This document shows positions 5,249 through 5,300 of a DNA stretch of 5,300 bases, piece after piece. Below the pieces are notes generated by a model. It was not told where the DNA came from and did not search any database. It saw only the letters and a list, made by a program, of their open reading frames with translations. The position numbers were made by a program, and so were the translations under genes. Positions within the stretch are counted from its first letter, which is position 1; every line of letters begins with the position of its first letter. Origin of the DNA: Acidobacteriota bacterium (lineage in GTDB: Bacteria; Acidobacteriota; Blastocatellia; Pyrinomonadales; Pyrinomonadaceae); NCBI GenBank assembly GCA_024640445.1, contig JAHEEZ010000241.1:1-5300 (forward strand), given 5' to 3'.

Positions 5249-5300
5249 GGTCCTGACTGAGTACTCATCTCTCAGTACTTCTAACTTAGATATGGTGGAG

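Larger units (their letters stand above)
4723..5300. other. Gene-free, repeat-rich intergenic stretch
   Basis: No frame here looks like a real protein gene. It holds the upstream region of the antiporter gene (AT-rich around 4748-4785, no convincing promoter hexamer pair), the two long repeats, a nested inverted repeat, a minus-strand terminator and three AGTACT motifs, each listed separately where supported. Open frames across the repeats arise because the repeat has no stops in some frames. Confidence 0.6.

Overview
The window looks like a piece of a moderately GC-rich Gram-negative chromosome, most probably from an Acidobacteriota member. The main reason is the 621-residue regulator, in which a CadC/ToxR-type winged helix, one membrane helix, a TolB/FlgO-like domain and TPR repeats are joined; this architecture is heavily expanded in that phylum. 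The small secreted protein next to it and the AGCCACGAATTC-type intergenic repeats fit, but none of this is a formal taxonomic assignment.

Layout, left to right. (1) The start of a secreted protein gene runs off the left edge on the minus strand (1-136), with a clear Shine-Dalgarno and signal peptide. Just upstream on the same strand is a protein-like reading frame (178-507) broken by two in-frame stops, headed by an 11-bp hairpin (508-533). (2) At 560-999, plus strand, lies a decayed C-terminal half of a tyrosine recombinase. It has a frameshift and several stops, but the later catalytic motifs are still legible. (3) At 1045-2910, minus strand, is the intact membrane-bound regulator. It is divergent from a 163-residue secreted protein of unknown function (3047-3538, plus), and the 136-bp gap between them holds TCAGA-type direct repeats that could be the regulator's binding site. 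(4) A hairpin at 3566-3594 separates this gene from a tRNA-Ala(CGC) on the minus strand (3608-3683), which has its own good promoter at 3710-3737. (5) At 3751-4722, minus strand, is a complete calcium/sodium antiporter of the CaxA/YrbG family. (6) 4723-5300 has no convincing gene. It carries two 123-bp copies, differing at one base, of a large imperfect palindrome set 189 bp apart, then a nested inverted repeat, then a minus-strand terminator for a gene beyond the right edge.

The genes do not form one pathway. The clearest functional unit is the divergent regulator and secreted-protein pair. The left third looks like accessory DNA with gene decay (recombinase relic, interrupted frame), and the right end is a repeat-rich intergenic region. 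I see no complete novel system here. The items most worth checking are the interrupted frame at 178-507, the divergent pair with its direct repeats, and the tandem palindromic repeat.
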